From: Lachnospiraceae bacterium MD308
GTDB taxonomy: Bacteria; Bacillota; Clostridia; Lachnospirales; Lachnospiraceae
DNA length: 38,326 nt
Reading direction: 5' to 3'
Assembly: GCA_010206225.2 (NCBI GenBank)
Contig: VIQU02000037.1
Location: forward strand, 1 to 38,326
Part shown: positions 14,603 through 22,567 of the stretch, in pieces
Numbering within the stretch: position 1 is the first letter of the stretch
How the letters are laid out: every line of letters starts with the position of its first letter
The notes under the pieces: generated by a model
What the model was told of the DNA's origin: nothing
The model's database searches: none
The model's input: only the letters and a program-made list of their open reading frames with translations
Program-made: the position numbers and the translations under genes

Positions 14603-15970
14603 TTACACATCACTATCTTTACCAACCAAAATTTTTTCAACACGTCCTTGCATGTAACTGCCAAGCCCGTACACTGCGTTACTGATCACATATTCCCCGC
14701 CGTTAACAAATACTTCAATCAGATTCGGCTCCACAAAAATATCCAGTTCATAATTGCCATATACCTTAGGCGTATTACTCACCATGCGGTGTCCTTTTAT
14801 GTCTCCGAACACACTGCTTCTGTCCGTCTTGATAAAGTCCCTTTCCACCCGGATTTTAAATCCGCCGATATCCAGTGTCTCTCCTTTCTTAAGCGTCACC
14901 CGGATACGGTATGGCTCTCCTTCATGAACAGAAAGCGCCTGAAAATCTTTTTCTCCGTCAAAAATTTTCTCTTCTGACAGTATTTCCTTTTCAAAAAATG
15001 TATCAACCTCCGGATGCACACGGAAATAAATGTGTCCATTTTCCAGTTCCACAACTCTTGGAAGGCACATCATTCCGTTCCATGGTTCTTTACCTTCCTG
15101 TTCCACAGCCTTCGGCATACGCAGCCAGGCAATCATCACGCGTCTTCCCGCCGCATCCACATTTGTCTGAGGCGCATAAAGATCCAGTCCATAATCAATG
15201 TACTGGTAATTTCCATGAAGGCTCAGACTGCATCTCCCCGGCTCAAAATCCGCCTGCATACAGACAGCATGGTGCTCATAACCGCCTGCATCTTTTGCGA
15301 TATACATCGGCGATCCAACAAACACATAGCTGTCCCCTATCTTAAAGATATCCGGACACTCCAGTGTCTTCCCAAATCTCTCGCTGCGAAATTGAGATAC
15401 ATATGTCCAGTTTTCGCCGTCTTCACTTTTATAAAAAAGTGCCCGTCCCATCTCACCCCGGTATGTACTACCAAGAACCATGTAAAAGCAATCCCCGTCT
15501 TTCCATACCTTGGGATCTCTCGTATCCTTGCAGTCTCCAATCTCTATATCATCAATCCTTGGGATGACAACCCGCTTTCCATCAAAATTATCAAAATGAA
15601 TCCCATCCTCTGATGATATCATAAGCTGCGAGGCATCATAATCCTTGGAATCAATATGTATGTTTTCAGCATTTATTTTATTATAATGAATTCCCGTATA
15701 ATACAAGCTCATCTTCCCGTCATGTTCTATGGCGCTCCCTGAAAAACAGCCGTTTGAATCCTCATATCTTGTAGGGAATAGAACGATTCCTACATGTTCC
15801 CAGTGTACCAGATCTGTACTCACTGCATGTCCCCAATGCATCGTGCCCCATATGGGGGCATACGGAAAATTCTGGTAAAACAAATGATACTTTTCTTTAT
15901 AATAAATAAACCCATTCGGATCATTGATCCAATTACCAGGTGCCTTCAGATGTAATGTATTCTCTATCAT
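14603..15970 (-). CDS. Glycoside hydrolase family 32 (beta-fructosidase / sucrose-6-P hydrolase type)
   Basis: Hallmarks of GH32 are all present: NWINDPNG with nucleophile Asp17, the RDP triad (Arg151-Asp152-Pro153) for transition-state stabilisation, and the acid/base motif EC at Glu204-Cys205. A C-terminal beta-sandwich (about residues 310-450) follows, and there is no signal peptide, so the enzyme acts inside the cell on imported sucrose, kestose or short fructans. 455 aa is typical. GGGAGATTGGC precedes the ATG. It is the last gene of the binding protein-permease-permease series and also has its own promoter at 16014-16042. Whether the substrate is phosphorylated cannot be told, but the ABC context favours unphosphorylated oligosaccharide. 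Confidence 0.9.
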   Translation of the reverse strand: MIENTLHLKAPGNWINDPNGFIYYKEKYHLFYQNFPYAPIWGTMHWGHAVSTDLVHWEHVGIVLFPTRYEDSNGCFSGSAIEHDGKMSLYYTGIHYNKINAENIHIDSKDYDASQLMISSEDGIHFDNFDGKRVVIPRIDDIEIGDCKDTRDPKVWKDGDCFYMVLGSTYRGEMGRALFYKSEDGENWTYVSQFRSERFGKTLECPDIFKIGDSYVFVGSPMYIAKDAGGYEHHAVCMQADFEPGRCSLSLHGNYQYIDYGLDLYAPQTNVDAAGRRVMIAWLRMPKAVEQEGKEPWNGMMCLPRVVELENGHIYFRVHPEVDTFFEKEILSEEKIFDGEKDFQALSVHEGEPYRIRVTLKKGETLDIGGFKIRVERDFIKTDRSSVFGDIKGHRMVSNTPKVYGNYELDIFVEPNLIEVFVNGGEYVISNAVYGLGSYMQGRVEKILVGKDSDV

Positions 15971-16013
15971 GCCAATCTCCCGCCTGTTTGTTTAATTTTC
16001 TTCATCTTATTTC

Positions 16014-16042
16014 AGTATAGTAATAAAGAGGGTATTTTTCAA
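16014..16042 (-). promoter_or_regulatory. Internal promoter of the GH32 gene, overlapping a hairpin
   Basis: On the minus strand TTGAAA (16037-16042), a 17-bp spacer and TATACT (16014-16019) make a good promoter. Its -35 falls in the loop and stem of the hairpin at 16025-16052, so readthrough, termination and reinitiation meet at one place. Confidence 0.55.
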
Positions 16043-16052
16043 TACCCTCTTT
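16025..16052. terminator. Strong hairpin between permease and GH32 genes
   Basis: AAAGAGGGTATT pairs perfectly with AATACCCTCTTT around a 4-nt loop, a 12-bp stem. After it on the minus strand comes ATTACTATACT, so the T-run is limited to the stem end; it may attenuate rather than fully stop transcription, or protect the upstream mRNA from 3' decay. Confidence 0.6.
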
Positions 16053-16071
16053 GGCAGTACGCAAAATATCT

Positions 16072-16932
16072 TTATTTCACAGCGCCTGCAACTACACCTC
16101 CAATAATCTGCTTCTGCAGTGCAACGTACAGAACGAGTATCGGAACTACACAGAGCAAAAGCCCCGCCATGATCGTACCGTAATCTGCCGAATAGGTTCC
16201 ATAGAAGCTGTATGTAGAAAGAGGAAGTGTCAGCAGCTTCTTATCTGTCAGTACCAGCGAAGGCAGAAGGAAATCATTCCAGAACGCCAGTGAATTTAAG
16301 ATTACCATCGTAGAGATAATCGGCTTCAACAGCGGCAGTACAATCTTGAAAAATGTCTGTGAATGCGTACATCCATCTATGTAAGCGGCTTCTTCAAGCG
16401 CCAACGGCACATTTCCTTTGATAAATCCGTGGAACATGAAGACCGACATCGCCATAGAAAATCCAGTATGTAAAAAAATCAATGTAATTCTGTGATTCAA
16501 AAGGTTCAGCGTCCCTCCGTAAATACTCACAAGCGGAATCATGATTGCCTGGAATGGAATGATCATAGATGCCACCATCAATCCGAACGTAAGCTTCGAG
16601 ATTCCATTATTGTGCCGAACGATATAGTACGCCAGCATTGCAGCAAGGAGAGTCACGAGCACTGTCGCGGACACAGTTACGATCAGTGAATTTTTAAACG
16701 CATTCAGAAAATCCATCTGAGTAAATGCTTTCACAAAATTGTCAAAGGAAAGTCCTTTAATCGTAAACAGCCATGAAAACGGGCTTTTAATAATATCTCT
16801 CTTTTGCTTTAAAGAGTTGATCACTACCATGATAAACGGGAACATATATGCGATAAATATGATGATAAGCCCTAACATTGCAAGGATATTTGTTACTTTT
16901 CTCTTTGTTCCTCCAATTGTCGTCTGCTTCAT
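16072..16932 (-). CDS. Carbohydrate ABC transporter permease (MalG type), fructoside locus
   Basis: The 286-residue protein has six membrane segments and the conserved inner-loop EAA motif (LALEEAAYIDGCTHSQTFFK followed by IVLPLLKP near 190-215) that contacts the ATPase. It is the MalG/LacG type with a long first periplasmic loop. Its ATG shares one base with the stop of the partner permease (TAATG), a sign of coupling. No ATPase gene is present in the locus, so it presumably uses a shared MsmX-like ATPase. Confidence 0.93.
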   Translation of the reverse strand: MKQTTIGGTKRKVTNILAMLGLIIIFIAYMFPFIMVVINSLKQKRDIIKSPFSWLFTIKGLSFDNFVKAFTQMDFLNAFKNSLIVTVSATVLVTLLAAMLAYYIVRHNNGISKLTFGLMVASMIIPFQAIMIPLVSIYGGTLNLLNHRITLIFLHTGFSMAMSVFMFHGFIKGNVPLALEEAAYIDGCTHSQTFFKIVLPLLKPIISTMVILNSLAFWNDFLLPSLVLTDKKLLTLPLSTYSFYGTYSADYGTIMAGLLLCVVPILVLYVALQKQIIGGVVAGAVK

Positions 16933-17804
16933 TATGCTTCCACCTCCTGTCTCTTAGTCAGGTATACCTGGATACCACTGATACATGCAACAATGATAAA
17001 TAAGATCAATGCCTCAGACTGGCCTACCCCAAACTGTCTCGATGTAAATGCCTTTTCATATACATGCATAGCCGCCATCTCAGTCGTTCCGTAAGGCGCG
17101 CCCGCTGTTAACGACAGGTTGACGTCGTATACCATGAATGCCCGTGATAAAGTTAAAAACAGGCAGATTGTAATGGATGACATCATCAGCGGCATGATAA
17201 TACTTTTTAATTTTACAAATCCGGAAGCTCCGTCAATACTTGCCGCCTCCATGACATCCTCAGAAAGTCCCATAAAACCAGCTACATAGATCAGGATCAT
17301 ATAGCCGGATAACTGCCATACGGACACAACTACCAGCGCGATAAACGCATTTGTCGGATCGGACAGCCACGATACTTCAAAGAGCTTCCATCCAGTACTT
17401 TCCCCGATACTTACAAATACTCTGGAAAAGACAAACTGCCAGATATATCCGAGTACGATACCGCCAATCAAGTTTGGAGTGAAAAAGCCTGCCCGGAAGA
17501 AATTCTCTCCCTTCATCCCCCTCGTCAGGAGATATGCAATGGCAAATGCAAGCACATTTACGATAATCACAACAAATATTACATATTTAAAAGTCAGAAG
17601 CAAAGATGACCAAAACTGCGCATCCTTTACGACTCCTCCAAAGTTTTTAAATCCCACAAAATTCTTAACCGTAGCAACACCGTTCCAGTCCGTAAACGTC
17701 AGATACACACCATAGATAAACGGTACGATCACAACTGCAAAGAAGCAAAACATCCCCGGCAATGCAAACATGCAAAAATCTTTTCCATTATTTTTTGATT
17801 TCAT
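16932..17804 (-). CDS. Carbohydrate ABC transporter permease (MalF type), fructoside locus
   Basis: I start at the ATG 17804 (MKSKNNGKDF) because AAGGAGGAGCAGAAT stands directly ahead of it and the binding-protein gene ends at 17818; a longer frame would overlap that gene. Six membrane segments follow, with the EAA loop VMEAASIDGASGFVKLKSII near residues 190-210. MalF/LacF-type permeases pair with the MalG type encoded next. The product forms the transmembrane channel of the importer. Confidence 0.92.
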   Translation of the reverse strand: MKSKNNGKDFCMFALPGMFCFFAVVIVPFIYGVYLTFTDWNGVATVKNFVGFKNFGGVVKDAQFWSSLLLTFKYVIFVVIIVNVLAFAIAYLLTRGMKGENFFRAGFFTPNLIGGIVLGYIWQFVFSRVFVSIGESTGWKLFEVSWLSDPTNAFIALVVVSVWQLSGYMILIYVAGFMGLSEDVMEAASIDGASGFVKLKSIIMPLMMSSITICLFLTLSRAFMVYDVNLSLTAGAPYGTTEMAAMHVYEKAFTSRQFGVGQSEALILFIIVACISGIQVYLTKRQEVEA

Positions 17805-17817
17805 ATTCTGCTCCTCC

Positions 17818-19191
17818 TTATTCCTGCTCATCCCAGTAATCCTGAATAGATTCCATCAGCTCCCTGCGGTCGCTTCTGCCTGCAAGATATTTCTGCATCG
17901 CGGCTCCAAGCACTGCCCAGTGATCATTCGGTACGATCACCGATGCACTGAAAGCCTTCTGCGCATGCACTTTTTCATAAATATCACGGCTCAGCGGATC
18001 ACTTGGCTCATACGGATTATTCTGAAACGGCGGGATGATATTACACGTCTTTACAAGCATCTGCTGCCCAATCTCACTGAATACGATCCAGTTTAAGAAC
18101 TGCCTTCCTGCAGCCTGCTCCTTTTCAGTCGCAATCTGCCGGTCCACCATCACCTGCTTTGACGGTGCGCCCTGAATCATCTGATTTGCGAAATCCTCTT
18201 TATCGTTGTTCATAAAATAGGGAAGGAAGCCATACTCGTCTGTCTCTTCGGCTCCTGCCTCCACAAGGTTCGGCCATGCCCAGTTTCCATTAAACCAGAA
18301 CGCTGTCTTACCGTCCGCAAGGTCGATCGCCATCTCATCATAGTCTGCCCCTAACGGATCGCCTTTTGCTACGTTATACTCTTTCAGCACGTCAAAGATA
18401 TCCAGAAATTCCGACATCCGGTTGTATGTATTAAGATCCAGCGTTCCCGCCTTGATCTCCTCCACCACTTTCTGCGCACCTTCTGAGGTTCCGTCATAAG
18501 TCTCGTAAATATACTGGAGATGATGCGCTCCTAACGACCAGTCTTCTTTCGCCATAGACACTGGTTTTTCTATTCCGTTCTCCACTAATCTGTCAAGAAA
18601 TGCCTGAAACTCATCCAATGTAGTAATAGAAGCCGGATCAAAGGTTTCGCCAAGAGCCTTCTCAATTACCGTTTTATTGTAAATGATTCCACGCCCTTCA
18701 ATACATAACGGAAAACTATAGATCTTCCCATTGATTTTTGTAAGATACCCCTCTGCCTCCGAGACCCACTTCTCCTCTGACATATCTACTCCCTTTTCCT
18801 CTGCAAGAGCGATAACATCCGTCGTATCCAGAATAGCGATCGTAGGCGGATTCCCTGAATTGTAAAGGCTTATCATCTTCGTATAAGGCGAATCGTCGCT
18901 GACTGGCATTACCTCCACATGTACGCCGGATTTTTTTTCATATTCTACCCCCATCTCCTCTAATGCAACCTGAATCTCCGCTTTTGTATTAAGCAGCGTG
19001 ATGTTTGTGCCATTAAGGGAAGCGTCATACTCGAAGGTATCCGTCGAGGTGTCGATGGGTTCCTTCTTCTCTTCTGCATTCGGATCATCCGGATCACTGG
19101 CAAATCCAAATCTGCATCCTGTCAGCATTGTCATCATCAGTACCATAATCAGCACAACCGAGACAAGCCTTGCCATGACTTTCTTTCTCAT
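17818..19191 (-). CDS. ABC sugar-binding lipoprotein, fructoside locus
   Basis: The product has a lipoprotein signal (MRKKVMARLVSVV, hydrophobic core, MLTGC at Cys26), then a family 1 extracellular solute-binding fold: GTNITLLNTKAEI, SLYNSGNPPTIAILDT, ADGKTAFWFNGNWAWPNL and a late AGRQFLNWIVFSEIGQQML segment. The protein is anchored outside the membrane and delivers oligosaccharide to the two permeases encoded next. CAAGGAGGAATGATTC precedes the ATG. Transcription starts from a promoter at 19262-19290 with LacI operators just downstream. The GH32 partner implies sucrose or fructo-oligosaccharides as ligand. Confidence 0.93.
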   Translation of the reverse strand: MRKKVMARLVSVVLIMVLMMTMLTGCRFGFASDPDDPNAEEKKEPIDTSTDTFEYDASLNGTNITLLNTKAEIQVALEEMGVEYEKKSGVHVEVMPVSDDSPYTKMISLYNSGNPPTIAILDTTDVIALAEEKGVDMSEEKWVSEAEGYLTKINGKIYSFPLCIEGRGIIYNKTVIEKALGETFDPASITTLDEFQAFLDRLVENGIEKPVSMAKEDWSLGAHHLQYIYETYDGTSEGAQKVVEEIKAGTLDLNTYNRMSEFLDIFDVLKEYNVAKGDPLGADYDEMAIDLADGKTAFWFNGNWAWPNLVEAGAEETDEYGFLPYFMNNDKEDFANQMIQGAPSKQVMVDRQIATEKEQAAGRQFLNWIVFSEIGQQMLVKTCNIIPPFQNNPYEPSDPLSRDIYEKVHAQKAFSASVIVPNDHWAVLGAAMQKYLAGRSDRRELMESIQDYWDEQE

Positions 19192-19226
19192 GAATCATTC
19201 CTCCTTGTTCTTTAGATTTTTTTCAT

Positions 19227-19246
19227 AACCGGTAAAGTAACCGGTT
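19227..19246. promoter_or_regulatory. Paired LacI-type operator, transporter side
   Basis: AACCGGTA (19227-19234) and AACCGGTT (19239-19246) are exactly 12 bp apart. The second is the centre of a perfect 18-bp palindrome at 19234-19251 (AAAGTAACC and its complement). They lie just downstream of the predicted transcription start, suiting a roadblock by the adjacent LacI-family repressor. Confidence 0.7.
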
Positions 19247-19261
19247 ACTTTTGATGTACTT

Positions 19262-19290
19262 ATCATATCACTGAAACTATATTGCGTCAA
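19262..19290 (-). promoter_or_regulatory. Promoter of the fructoside transporter operon
   Basis: On the minus strand TTGACG (19285-19290), a 17-bp spacer and TATGAT (19262-19267). Near-consensus and followed by the paired operator and the binding-protein gene. Confidence 0.7.
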
Positions 19291-19355
19291 TCTCCAAAAA
19301 AATCTTTGTGAAATATATCTGATTTTACACAACAAAACTTGTATATGTTTTACAA

Positions 19356-19375
19356 AACCGGTTACTTAACCGATT
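19356..19375. promoter_or_regulatory. Paired LacI-type operator, regulator side
   Basis: AACCGGTT (19356-19363) and AACCGATT (19368-19375), again spaced by 12 bp, lie directly upstream of the lacI -35. They mirror the pair on the transporter side about 110-130 bp away, suggesting cooperative binding or DNA looping and autoregulation. Confidence 0.65.
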
Positions 19376-19380
19376 ACTCA

Positions 19381-19409
19381 TTGCCTGTATTTTATATTTT
19401 TGCTATACT
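19381..19409 (+). promoter_or_regulatory. Promoter of the LacI-family regulator
   Basis: TTGCCT (19381-19386), a 17-bp spacer and TATACT (19404-19409). Confidence 0.6.
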
Positions 19410-19455
19410 GTAAAAGAGAAAAAATAACAGATTATACTGACAGAAAGAGGCAGCT

Positions 19456-20490
19456 ATGGGGCAGAAAAAAAACGTAACCTTCAACGACATCGCAAAATAC
19501 ACGCACTTTTCCAAGACGACAATTTCCAGATATTTTAACAATCCGGACTCACTCACTCTTGAAAATCAGGAGATCATCGCGAAGGCTCTCGCTGATCTGG
19601 ACTATAAAGAAAACAAGGTGGCACGCATCCTTGCCAACGGCAAAACAGAATTTATCGGAATCATCATCCCGAATCTCTCTCTCCATTACTATTCCGAGAT
19701 GTTAAATAAGATTCTGTCTACCTACGAACAATTTGGCTATAAATTTCTCGTATTCATCGGCAATGAGAACGGGGAAACAGAGCGGCGTTATATAAAGGAA
19801 CTCCTTGCCTATAAGATTGAAGGGCTGATCATCCTGAGCCATACGATTCCCTCAAAGGAACTTTCTGACCTTAATCTCCCCATCGTGACCATAGAGCGAG
19901 AAGATAAGTATGTATGCAGCGTGAACACAGATAACTATATGGGCGGCTACCAGGCGACCAGTCTTCTGGCCAGGCTGAATTGCGACATCCTGATACACAT
20001 CAATTCCCCCACAGATGAAGCCATTCCTGCTTACGGACGTGTCAGAGGCTTTTTAGATCTGTGCAGAGAAAAACGGATTCCACATGAAATTATCCTGAAA
20101 GAAATAGGAAGCACTTATGAATCCATTCAGGGACACTTAAAAACCATCCTTGATGATCTGGAGCAAAAATATGCCGGAAAGAAAAAAGGAGTCTTCCTGT
20201 CTAACGATTCACAGGCAAATGTTTTTTTAAACCTCCTTATAAGAAAATACGGATTTCTGCCCGATGATTATCTGATCATCGGCTTTGACAACTCCCCCGT
20301 TTCCAGAGAGGCCATCATACCTATCAGCACCATCGGACAGCAGATTGATAAAATCGCCTATGAAGCGGTAAGTATGCTTGTAGGGCAGATGAATGAAAGA
20401 AAGAAGAGAAGACCGGCTCCTCCAAAAGAACCGGTCCATAAAGTCATTACACCTATATTGATCAGGCGGGACACTACCGAGAAAATGTAA
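19456..20490 (+). CDS. LacI-family transcriptional regulator of the fructoside locus
   Basis: Residues 8-30 form the LacI helix-turn-helix (VTFNDIAKYTHFSKTTISRY), followed by a hinge helix region (KVARILANGKTEFIGIIIPN) and a periplasmic-binding-protein-like effector domain to residue 330. The recognition helix residues SKTTISRYFN differ from the usual SxxTVSRVLN, in line with the unusual AACCGGTT operators. It is divergent from the transporter operon. AGAGGCAGCT precedes the ATG. The 3' end overlaps the convergent dehydrogenase gene by 17 bp. The effector is probably an imported beta-fructoside or a metabolite of it. Confidence 0.9.
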   Translation: MGQKKNVTFNDIAKYTHFSKTTISRYFNNPDSLTLENQEIIAKALADLDYKENKVARILANGKTEFIGIIIPNLSLHYYSEMLNKILSTYEQFGYKFLVFIGNENGETERRYIKELLAYKIEGLIILSHTIPSKELSDLNLPIVTIEREDKYVCSVNTDNYMGGYQATSLLARLNCDILIHINSPTDEAIPAYGRVRGFLDLCREKRIPHEIILKEIGSTYESIQGHLKTILDDLEQKYAGKKKGVFLSNDSQANVFLNLLIRKYGFLPDDYLIIGFDNSPVSREAIIPISTIGQQIDKIAYEAVSMLVGQMNERKKRRPAPPKEPVHKVITPILIRRDTTEKM

Positions 20491-21517
20491 CTCCCAGCTT
20501 CACACTGCTTGACGGGTTCTGCTCGATCGCCATGTAAGCATCCGCAGCCTCCTCTAGAGCTACCACCGGATCTACAATGTTCTCACATTTGATGAGTCCC
20601 TTTCTGAGCATATCCCAGCATACAGCACAGATACGGTCAAAATCCCATCTTGGGTAATCCCTGTTCGGCTCGCTGCATGCCCGGGACAGTAATATGTTCG
20701 GTTGGTTGAAATGAGCCTCCCTGCCCAGATTAAAGCCCCCTGCACATTCATGATACCATCCTACCACCGCTATGTTCCCGTTGTATGCGATTCCTCTGAT
20801 CGCATGCTGCAGCGCATGGTAATTCGCACTTGTTTCAATGATTACATCCGCACCGCGGTTATCTGTTGCCTTTTTTATTTCCAATCCAACATCAACGGCT
20901 GATGAATCCAATGCCAGATCTGCTCCGTTTTCTAATGCAGCCTCACGTCTTTTCTGAATCGGATCACATACAATGACCTTGGCAGCCCCTGCAAGACGTG
21001 CAAGCTGCGCGGCGATCAGGCCGATTGCGCCTAATCCAAAGATTGCTACATTGTCCCCTACTCTCACCTGACCGTCGCGGATTCCTCCAAGAGCAAACTG
21101 TGCCGGATCGTAACACATCGCTTCCTTCCAGGTCATTCTCTCTGACATTCTCAGCGCATTCTCTGCTTTTAAAGTATGGGTACTCTTAAATGGTCCGTAT
21201 CCCGCAATTCTTTCACCAACCTGAAACCCTGACACCTTCGGTCCTATCTCCGTAATATTTCCAACCCACATATTGCCCGGCCGCATAAAGAACGGTTTTT
21301 CAGCCGCTTCCTTACTGGGTAGGAATAACTGCAGTTCTTCATCAAACACATTTTCTAAAAACGGATCTTCCCCGCGGAAATGGGTAAATTCCGTCCCATG
21401 TTTGGCCGCCGCATAAGAGACCTTCACCCGAATCTCATCTTCCTTTAGCGGTGCATCCTCATATTCTCTCGCAAAAGCTTTTCTCGGTTCCGTTGAAACA
21501 ACCTCTAATTTTGTCAT
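20474..21517 (-). CDS. Medium-chain dehydrogenase/reductase lacking the usual zinc cysteine
   Basis: The 347-residue protein has a GroES-like N-terminal domain and a Rossmann domain (VAIFGLGAIGLIAAQLARLA near residues 160-180, then VIVCDPIQKRREAA). The usual catalytic Cys of zinc alcohol dehydrogenases is replaced in SYAAAKHGTEF, and the four-Cys structural zinc loop is absent, so it belongs to the zinc-poor branch related to BchC-like and bi-domain oxidoreductases. RDYPRWDFDRI near 285 resembles that branch. It is last in the GH4 operon, after the Gfo/Idh gene, suggesting a redox step on a sugar or polyol released inside the cell. It overlaps the 3' end of the lacI gene. Confidence 0.82.
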   Translation of the reverse strand: MTKLEVVSTEPRKAFAREYEDAPLKEDEIRVKVSYAAAKHGTEFTHFRGEDPFLENVFDEELQLFLPSKEAAEKPFFMRPGNMWVGNITEIGPKVSGFQVGERIAGYGPFKSTHTLKAENALRMSERMTWKEAMCYDPAQFALGGIRDGQVRVGDNVAIFGLGAIGLIAAQLARLAGAAKVIVCDPIQKRREAALENGADLALDSSAVDVGLEIKKATDNRGADVIIETSANYHALQHAIRGIAYNGNIAVVGWYHECAGGFNLGREAHFNQPNILLSRACSEPNRDYPRWDFDRICAVCWDMLRKGLIKCENIVDPVVALEEAADAYMAIEQNPSSSVKLGVTFSR

Positions 21518-21551
21518 ATGCCTACTCCTTTTACTTTCTCTCTCAAATTTA

Positions 21552-22556
21552 TCACTCTACCCTGACAGTGCTTCCTTCTTTCTCGGAAGATGAGACGACT
21601 GCACTGACAAGCTTTAGCCCTTCATATCCTTCCCTGATGTCTGCCATCGGTTTTTCCTCTCCCAGAACTGTACGTATAAAATAGCGGTCTTCTTCATAAG
21701 TACAATCTGCATCTGCCGCAATCTCTTCAACCCTTATCTCCTCTTCCCCAGTAAAGGTGAATACGGCATGATTCTGATCTTCAAATTCAGCGGTCATATT
21801 CTCACAGATCACCCGGAATCTTGCATTCCACTGGTTCTTTACAGAACAGTTGGAGCCGCAGACAGAACCCAATGCCCCGTTCTTGAATCTAATATTACTT
21901 ACACTGGTGTCCTCAACCGTATATCCTTCCACCTGTTTATGACACAGGTTGGCAACATACCCGTTTACAGCCGACGCTTTCCCCATCAGATACAGACTCA
22001 TATCATAGAGATGGATCACCTGCTCAAACACCTGTCCGCCACACCTCTTTGCATCCCGCCACCATGGGCCGTGAAGGCTGTTGCACTCATAATTTGCCAT
22101 ATACAGTGTCATTCTTCCTGCCGTACCGTCCGCTATATATTCCTTGAATTTTTTCACGGCGACGCCAAAGCGCATCTGATACCCAACCTGCGTAACAATT
22201 TTGTTTTTCTCAGCAGCCTCTGCCATAGCCCGCCCTCTTTTCAATGTAAGCGCAATTGGTTTTTCAATAAAGATATGAATCCCCCTTTTTGCTGCTTTCT
22301 CGAATTGTCCGTTATGTGCAAAAGGAGGCAGGCAGATATAAAGCACATCTATCTGCGCTTCTTCAAGCATTTGATCAAAATCATCAAATATCTGGCACTC
22401 CAAATGTTCTTCTTCTGCAAATCTTCTGGCATCGCCTATCGGCTCAGAACAGAGCGCCGAAAGCTTTACCCCTTCCATCTTCATCATACTGCTGGCATGT
22501 CCTCTTCCCATATTTCCCATTCCAAGTATCGCTGCTTTCAGTATTCTTTCCATCAT
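21552..22556 (-). CDS. Gfo/Idh/MocA-family oxidoreductase
   Basis: The N-terminal Rossmann fold starts LKAAILGMGNMGRGHA, followed by LYICLPPFAH and the family's catalytic Lys in HIFIEKPIALT near residues 94-104. The C-terminal alpha/beta domain contains QVIHLYDMSLYL with the conserved His near residue 180. The family oxidises or reduces sugars, cyclitols or amino sugars with NAD(P). AAGGGAAATGA stands before two adjacent ATGs; I chose the first. It is sandwiched between the GH4 and dehydrogenase genes. A two-step oxidation-reduction (epimerisation) of a released sugar or cyclitol is a reasonable hypothesis, not shown. Confidence 0.88.
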   Translation of the reverse strand: MMERILKAAILGMGNMGRGHASSMMKMEGVKLSALCSEPIGDARRFAEEEHLECQIFDDFDQMLEEAQIDVLYICLPPFAHNGQFEKAAKRGIHIFIEKPIALTLKRGRAMAEAAEKNKIVTQVGYQMRFGVAVKKFKEYIADGTAGRMTLYMANYECNSLHGPWWRDAKRCGGQVFEQVIHLYDMSLYLMGKASAVNGYVANLCHKQVEGYTVEDTSVSNIRFKNGALGSVCGSNCSVKNQWNARFRVICENMTAEFEDQNHAVFTFTGEEEIRVEEIAADADCTYEEDRYFIRTVLGEEKPMADIREGYEGLKLVSAVVSSSEKEGSTVRVE

Positions 22557-22567
22557 TCATTTCCCTT

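Noticed and set aside
15014-15613. A 199-codon plus-strand frame inside the GH32 gene
   Set aside because: It is opposite a gene with all catalytic motifs, has no ribosome site and no recognisable domain.
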